DNA from: Thelonectria olida
Lineage: Eukaryota; Ascomycota; Sordariomycetes; Hypocreales; Nectriaceae
Direction of reading: 5' to 3'
NCBI GenBank assembly: GCA_020736575.1
Contig: JAGPYM010000002.1
Span: forward strand, 1,178,001 to 1,242,000
DNA length: 64,000 bases
The notes under the pieces are model-generated. The model was not told the DNA's origin. It saw only the letters and a list, made by a program, of their open reading frames with translations, and did no database searches. The position numbers and the translations under genes are program-made. Positions 58,123-64,000 of this stretch are shown piece by piece; position 1 is the first letter of the stretch; the number at the start of each line of letters is the position of its first letter.

Positions 58123-61100
58123 GGTTCTTGGTTTCTGCCCACATCGAGGCCTGTAAGTGCGGAAGACAAAAGGGAGATCATCAGCGCCTAAGAAGAGAAG
58201 TTGGAGAGAAGAGGGCTCTCTAAAGAATGTAAGTTATACTGGAACGGTTCCCCTGCATGCAGCACATCAATCACACTTGGCCGCGATTATAAGTCGAACC
58301 TGAACCATAGCTTCTCTCCGTCCCTTCTAGTCGACGCCATGCAAAGGAGATTGCTCAGGTTTGCGAGCCGATCAACCTGGGGTAAGGAGCACCGTTCTAT
58401 CACGGGCAATCGATCCGGCACCTTCACTGTTGAGGTTAGCCATGGCATCCCAACATGCCGGAAGCACACGGTTAGCAGCCCCGGGGCCAGAACACCAGGG
58501 GGCTTTGCAGCATGCAGGCGTTGACTCGCGCTTGAGGTGTGTGCTGCTGTGCCTCTTGCGAGCAACGAGGGCCAGCCAAGTTGGCGGGAATAGAAGAGAT
58601 CGACAGGCGGGGGTGGTGTCGCCGTCCAGAGCAGAGCACTAGCCCGGCCAAGGTCGCGTTGGTTTGGAGGGAAAGGAGGCCATGCTACGCCTTGGATGGC
58701 TTCGTGTCTCAAACAAAGGGGAAACGGCGGGCAAAACGCCATGTTGCCGGTGACGATGATTTGCTAGAGAACGACACCGTCGGGCATTATGCATAATGCT
58801 TCCCACATGTTTTTGGCTGCACACATGCAGACCCCGATCGATCCCCAGGGACCGACGACCACGAGGGAAACATTCTGAGTTCGCCCAACGTTTCTGGATG
58901 TCGCTGGTGACGACTATGATGCCAGCTTCACTCCGTCCAGCAGGTCAGCAAGTTGACGGCTGGGTGATTCTATCCAGAGACGCTGAATTCATCTTGATCC
59001 TTCATGTTACGGAGCAGAGCCGATAAAACAATGCCGCCTTCTGGCCTGGTCCTGTCGTTGACGGCAAACGTCCATTGTCCGTTCCAGCTGCACCGTTCTC
59101 TCGGGTACTGATTGCCAGCATGAGCCCCGGGCTGAGGATCCCGAGGCGTCTCTTGGCCGACGCCGGTGCTCTGCTAACAGCAGAAGGGGAACGCTTTCAA
59201 TAGACTGTCACAAGCCATGTCGTTCCAGGAAAGGTGGTTGCGTTGGCGTGGTGGCCAAGACGGCAGCTGACGGCATCAAATCGGAAAAAGCCCACTTTTT
59301 GGACGATCGAGGAGATTGATCGAGGTAGCATCCCGGAGAGCTTGGGTCGTTTTGTACATAAACTCCGATGATGACGATCGTCGTTGAATTCGCCGATTCT
59401 GAAGGGATGCAGCCAACAACACATCGTATCGAAAACAACGTGTCTTTCGGGCCCTGAAAAATACCAACCAACAGAAGAGAGTTCAGAGGCGTATTTTAGA
59501 GGGAACCCTGTGTCGCATTGCCTCGTCGGGGAGCAACATTAAGCCCCGAGGGTCAAAGCCCTTTGGATCGCACCAGCGCCATCCAACTACAAACTCGACG
59601 GGCGGCGCATTGACTCTGTGGGCGCGGGACCAGCTTGCCGATGTATTTCGGCCGAAAGGCATCGCAACGGCCAATGACATTTCAGTGGTGATGAGTGGCT
59701 CTCGGTGAGTGCCGTCGTGATGCGAGCCGGCAGGGGGACTTTAGGTTGGGCCCGACTGGCCCGAATACCAGGTCGCAGGCGCCGATATTGCTGGCTTTGT
59801 TAGCACACGGTGGGTGGAAATGGCTCTGTCATTGTGCTTGTCTGATTTGATGTTTGTTGTAGGATGGCTGGGGCTGGTAATCGGCACCTCCGTCTGACTG
59901 TGTGGACGAGCGAACAGGCAGCGACGCTCATCTCAGCCTCCAGGCTTCCAGCGTTTGTCTGGGACGATATCATCGAGGTGGCCAATCAATCAGTCATCGT
60001 GCTGCCTCGAGCTGGATGCCAAGGCAGCGCGTCAGGCCACACGAGATGCACATTCCTCAGTATAAGAGGGACGGGGATCCTCGACCATGTGTCTATTCTT
60101 CCTTTCCTCCTCACCTCTCTTTGCCATCATGGCTTGAATCGAGTGTAGTATCTGTTCTTGTTTCGGTTAACCCCTTGCATCGGGTCCACTGGTCCCTTTC
60201 CATCCTAACCTGAATTTTTGGCGTCTTGGGGAGTTTCAGTCTGCGCTTGCGTTGGCTGGCACTTCCCGCCCGTGTCCTTGGTCTTACACTGCCTCCAAGT
60301 GACGCGGAATCTTTGGGTCCCCTTCATTGCAGATCCGGCTGGTTTCACTAGTGCTGCGAAGAAGGGGCGCTATGACATGCATTTGATTTCGTTGGTCTGC
60401 CATGCGCGCTTCCACCATGGCAAGGGCTTGTATTGTTGTGCTTCGTATTGCTGTAGATCCTCCCATGTTCATCCAGTTGTGTCCTTGTTGTTCCTTGTGT
60501 AGACGAGGATTACACTTGTTTGCCCGTCTTTTGCTTTTCTGGCCTGACGAACTCTTCACCTTTTTCACCTTTTCCACAACAAATTCAACAGCGCAAAGAC
60601 TATATCGGTTAGGATGATTAGGGTTCGAGTAATAGATATGATCTAGGTTAAGGATAAGTTTAGACTTGGGAATATGGACGTCGTTAGATCTTATTACGTC
60701 AGTCTAAAATAGGCTTCGTTGCACTTGCCAAGTGCCTCTTTTGTCGGTGCGTGTTAAGGTGTTCAAAGAGAAGTATGAATGTGTTCCAGTCCAGACCTCA
60801 CTGGTCACCTCGCCATCCCTCATAAATAGAAGTCATCAATAATAGCACGAATTCGCATTGTTGGTGAATGCGAGTTTCAGGTCTGTGTGAGATGCATTTA
60901 GCTTATGCCAATCCCATGGCAGAAGCGCCTCGGGGCCGTGTTCCAGCCACAGTGGACTCCATCCCCTACCACCAGCCACATCTAGTCCACCATCTCAATT
61001 GGTCACCGCATGCACTGAGGCTCGTGCGTCTCAGCACATCGAACATGTTCAGACCCCTTTCGAAACTGTGGCGATGACTTCGGCAACGGAACAACAAGAC

Positions 61101-61279
61101 ACATCTCAACAACGACAAAACTCACATCTCCAGAGCACCGGCTGACGGCCATGTCTGTACCTGCCGTGTGAACAATCTTCTATAATGTGCGACGAAGAAG
61201 CATTTGCTCCTGATTGACCTCCAGCCCCACTGCCCTCTCTTGAACCAGCCCCGGCCTCGTCCTCGGGCCGCCCATCACC
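58123..61279. other. Gene-free 3.2 kb between receptor and kinase genes
   Basis: Divergent spacer without a supported gene; frames are under 110 codons and overlap on both strands. Probably promoters and leaders of both signalling genes. The kinase leader from about 61080 is C/A-rich. Confidence 0.55.
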
Positions 61280-63778
61280 ATGTCTATGGCATCCCTTCAA
61301 GTGAGAGGGCCGGACTTCTCGGTCACCAAACAAAAGGCCATCGAAGATGCCAAGAAGATGCAAAAGATCGTTACCGAGCAGTGCGCAAAGTCTGGAAAGG
61401 ATGCTCCGCAGTACCGCCTGTCAGAGCTCATCGGCAAAGGCAGTTTTGGCCGTGTGTATAAGGCCACATCCCTGACGACAAACCAGCTGGTTGCCGTCAA
61501 AATCATCGACATCGAAGAGAGTGATACGGTGAATCCGAAGCTTTCCGACACCTACAGCGACCTGCTGAAGGAGATCAACGCTCTCAAGTTGCTGAGCGAG
61601 AGCGGCGCCAAGAACGTCAACCATGTCATCGACGCGCTTCCCGTTGGCCAGTCCATGTGGATGATTACCGAGTACTGCGCTGGAGGAAGTGTTTCCACGC
61701 TCATGCAGCCGACTGCACCTGGAGGTCTCCAAGAGAAATGGATCATCCCCATCTTGCGTGAGGTGGCAGAGGCCGTCTACTGGGTTCACGGACAGGGCAT
61801 CATTCACCGAGATATCAAATGTGCCAACATCCTCGTCACCGAGACTGGCGATGTTCAGCTTTGCGATTTTGGTGTTGCAGGAGTTATCGAGACCAAGTTT
61901 GACAAGCGATCTACCGTCATCGGAACACCTCATTGGATGGCCCCCGAACTCTTCGACTCTTCTGCATCGTATGGCACCGAGGTCGACATCTGGGCGTTTG
62001 GTGCCATGGTTTACGAGATTGCTTCCGGCCTTCCGCCAAATGTCGTGGCAGGCATGGACTTTAGCAGGCTAGGAACATATCTCAAGCAGCACACTCCCCG
62101 CCTCGAGGGCGATCACTATTCCCAAGGCCTGAGAGACCTGGTCGCGTATTGTCTCGAAGATGACCCCAAGAAGCGTCCGACTATCGATAACGTTCAACGT
62201 CACCGGTACATTTACAACACGGGAGATATCTATCCAACGTCGGCCTTGGCAAGTCTCGTTCGAGGCTATAAGCTCTGGGAGTCTCAAGGAGGAGTTCGCA
62301 GGTCACTGTTCTCCGCTGGTGGAGCTCAAGGGCCCTCGGATCTCTCCTCAACTGCTCTGGCAAATGATGAGTGGAACTTTAGCACAACCGCCGCATTTGA
62401 CCAGCAAGTTTTCAAGAACGGCGATGCTCAGGCTGTCTTTGACGTCTATGGCTCCGGCGTCGACTTCGCTGACGGTGGCTTCGAAGAAACCTCGAAACCC
62501 CAGAAGCCGAAATCTCGTCGACGACCTCCTCCACACCTCCCTTCTGTCAAGGCGCCATTAGAGAAGGTTTTTGACCCAAACACGATCTCAAACTACGAGG
62601 ACAATTCCCGAGCATACTATGGGCGCGCATTTCCACCACCAGCTTCCGCGTCTGATTTACCGCTGAGAGATGACTCCTCCCAGTCTCCCGGAGTAAGAGA
62701 GTCTTTGATCGACCTTGATGTCTCCTTACATGGGAGCAACCTTTCCGAATTCGTGGACCTAAACACTCTCCGGGCTGGTGACCCTAGGGCATCTACTGAC
62801 TATGACTTTGGGGATGCTTCATACTCCAGACCTCCCAACAGCGACCCGGTCGATGTGAGCAACAACCGACGGACCCAAGACTGGAAGTTCCCGTCCATGG
62901 CACCTCCCGCGTCTGCAAACCCGGAAATGTTCAGATTCCCATTCAACGATGACACGGGACCCAGCACCAGCCGTCTTATACACCCCCCTACCGAGCCAAT
63001 CCAGCCAATCCCGCAATTCAACGACCTTGCTGTGCCCCAACCTGAGCCCATGAACAACCGCGCCTCGGCTGGAAGCCTCATCGACCTGGACATGAGCTTC
63101 GCCGACCCCATTCCGGATTATCCTAGACCTTCCACATCACATTCTGATGTCGGCTCCGTGGCTGGATCAGAGGTTGGTGGAGCAAATCCGTTTGAGCTGG
63201 AGAAGCATGCGTCGCTCTACGTGATGCCAGCCAACATCCGAGAGCCATCTATATACGTGTCTGACGACTCCGATTTCGCAAATGCGGTGGCCGCGGACAT
63301 TTCTCTCAACGGGACTCAACGCTACGATCCGCCACCACATCTGCAGCAGCAGCAACCACCCCCACCGCTGCCGACCCAGCAACCCCAGCCCGCGAGCAAC
63401 CCACCGCCAAACGAGAGGCCATACTCGTTGAGCGACTTCGCCGACACTGACCCGGAATTCCTCACCCCCTCACAACCTGTTGCCCCCGAACCCCCTCGTG
63501 CCCCTCAGATCGTTCAGGATCCAATACCGCCGTCACCGCCACAGCAAGAAGGGTATTCCCGTCCGTTGAACTATCAGCCCTTCCTCCCGTCGGCTCCCGC
63601 CCCTCCAGCACCCCAGGTCATGGAGGGTCAGGCCTCAAACGAGCACATCAAGGAGGAGCTTCGACGCATGGCCATGAGCCTCGGGGACCACCTCACTCAC
63701 GCAAACACCTATCTTTCGGGCCTACCGGTCCGGCGGGCCAGCACCACAAGGTTGGAGCCTGTTGGTGACATGGCTTGA
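61280..63778 (+). CDS. Ste20/germinal-centre family protein kinase
   Basis: Ser/Thr kinase of the fungal STE20/YSK (GCK) group, acting in polarity, septation or MAPK-type signalling. One exon, 832 residues. The kinase domain (about 45-313) has IGKGSFGRVY (G52-G57), VAVK (K74), HRDIKCAN (D178), CDFG (D196) and the Ste20 signature GTPHWMAPE with T212 in the activation loop, so it is active-looking. The stretch between the beta-3 lysine and helix C (IEESDTVNPKLSDTYSDLL) is longer than in most GCKs. The tail of about 500 residues is Pro/Ser-rich and disordered, with QQQQPPPP, repeated SLIDLD motifs, and a C-terminal helix (EELRRMAMSLGDHLTH). Candidate orthologs include MST-1, SepL/Sid1 and Nak1; I cannot choose. 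Confidence 0.93.
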   Translation: MSMASLQVRGPDFSVTKQKAIEDAKKMQKIVTEQCAKSGKDAPQYRLSELIGKGSFGRVYKATSLTTNQLVAVKIIDIEESDTVNPKLSDTYSDLLKEINALKLLSESGAKNVNHVIDALPVGQSMWMITEYCAGGSVSTLMQPTAPGGLQEKWIIPILREVAEAVYWVHGQGIIHRDIKCANILVTETGDVQLCDFGVAGVIETKFDKRSTVIGTPHWMAPELFDSSASYGTEVDIWAFGAMVYEIASGLPPNVVAGMDFSRLGTYLKQHTPRLEGDHYSQGLRDLVAYCLEDDPKKRPTIDNVQRHRYIYNTGDIYPTSALASLVRGYKLWESQGGVRRSLFSAGGAQGPSDLSSTALANDEWNFSTTAAFDQQVFKNGDAQAVFDVYGSGVDFADGGFEETSKPQKPKSRRRPPPHLPSVKAPLEKVFDPNTISNYEDNSRAYYGRAFPPPASASDLPLRDDSSQSPGVRESLIDLDVSLHGSNLSEFVDLNTLRAGDPRASTDYDFGDASYSRPPNSDPVDVSNNRRTQDWKFPSMAPPASANPEMFRFPFNDDTGPSTSRLIHPPTEPIQPIPQFNDLAVPQPEPMNNRASAGSLIDLDMSFADPIPDYPRPSTSHSDVGSVAGSEVGGANPFELEKHASLYVMPANIREPSIYVSDDSDFANAVAADISLNGTQRYDPPPHLQQQQPPPPLPTQQPQPASNPPPNERPYSLSDFADTDPEFLTPSQPVAPEPPRAPQIVQDPIPPSPPQQEGYSRPLNYQPFLPSAPAPPAPQVMEGQASNEHIKEELRRMAMSLGDHLTHANTYLSGLPVRRASTTRLEPVGDMA

Positions 63779-64000
63779 TTTCCATACAACACGAAGTTCT
63801 GTGGAACGACCGGGAAAGCTATAAAAACGTGAGGATTGGTTAGTGTCAATGGAAGGGGTTAATATCATTGGATCAATGAAGTCGGCAATTGTCTTTAATG
63901 GGACGGAAGATGATTATGGATCATGGAAGGCGTTTTCTCATGCCGTTTACGACATTAAAGTATAGTCTTATCGAAGCATCAAGAATGAATTTTCACGTTA
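63779..64000 (+). other. 3' region of the kinase gene
   Basis: Non-coding, moderately A/T-rich sequence to the window edge. Confidence 0.5.

Overview
The window is nuclear DNA of a filamentous ascomycete, most likely a Sordariomycete. Genes carry short introns (about 45-110 nt) with GTRAGT-like donors and CTAAC-like branch sites, leaders are pyrimidine-rich, and the protein set (Git3-like receptor, DUF7053, Yvc1 channel, HapB) is typical of Pezizomycotina. The species cannot be fixed from the sequence. I saw no transposon, CRISPR array, rRNA or tRNA gene.

Layout. 1-6749: gene-poor, apart from a short candidate coding exon at 5391. 6750-19900: dense housekeeping block: SF3B1 (-), OGG1 (-), U2AF65 (+), ribosomal protein S13 (+), COMPASS subunit Sdc1/Dpy-30 (-), FAN1 nuclease (+). 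19901-37785: gene-poor, holding one clear orphan gene (228 aa, 23092-23778, -) and one doubtful small spliced gene near 28.6 kb. 37786-58122: dense again: HapB/NF-YA (+), an ACAD10/11-type kinase-like protein (+), Yvc1 TRP channel (+), a small Cys-rich protein ending in CVIL (+), Mtq2 eRF1 methyltransferase (+), SmD1 (-), cullin-3 (+), LSm2 (+), Pso2/Snm1 nuclease (-), a DUF7053 protein (+) and a 7-TM receptor (-). 58123-61279: gene-free. 61280-63778: a Ste20/GCK-family kinase (+).

Themes. Four spliceosomal genes lie within 45 kb: SF3B1, U2AF65, SmD1 and LSm2. SF3B1 and U2AF65 bind each other through ULM and UHM modules and are separated here only by OGG1. Three DNA-repair enzymes (OGG1, FAN1, Pso2) share the same stretch, two of them for interstrand crosslinks. 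Many genes are divergent pairs with short shared promoters (OGG1/U2AF65, Sdc1/FAN1, SmD1/CUL3, Pso2/DUF7053).

Most striking extras: two distant perfect dyads sharing a GCCTACG half-site; a five-run G-quadruplex motif touching a stop codon; duplicated PIP-box-like motifs in Pso2; SUMO-consensus motifs in the OGG1 tail; a geranylgeranylation-type CaaX end on a small Cys-rich protein; an Asn in the pladienolide pocket of SF3B1; and an intron that splits the cullin neddylation-lysine codon. No multi-gene pathway of an unknown type was evident. Exon joins were worked out by hand from splice consensus and reading frame.
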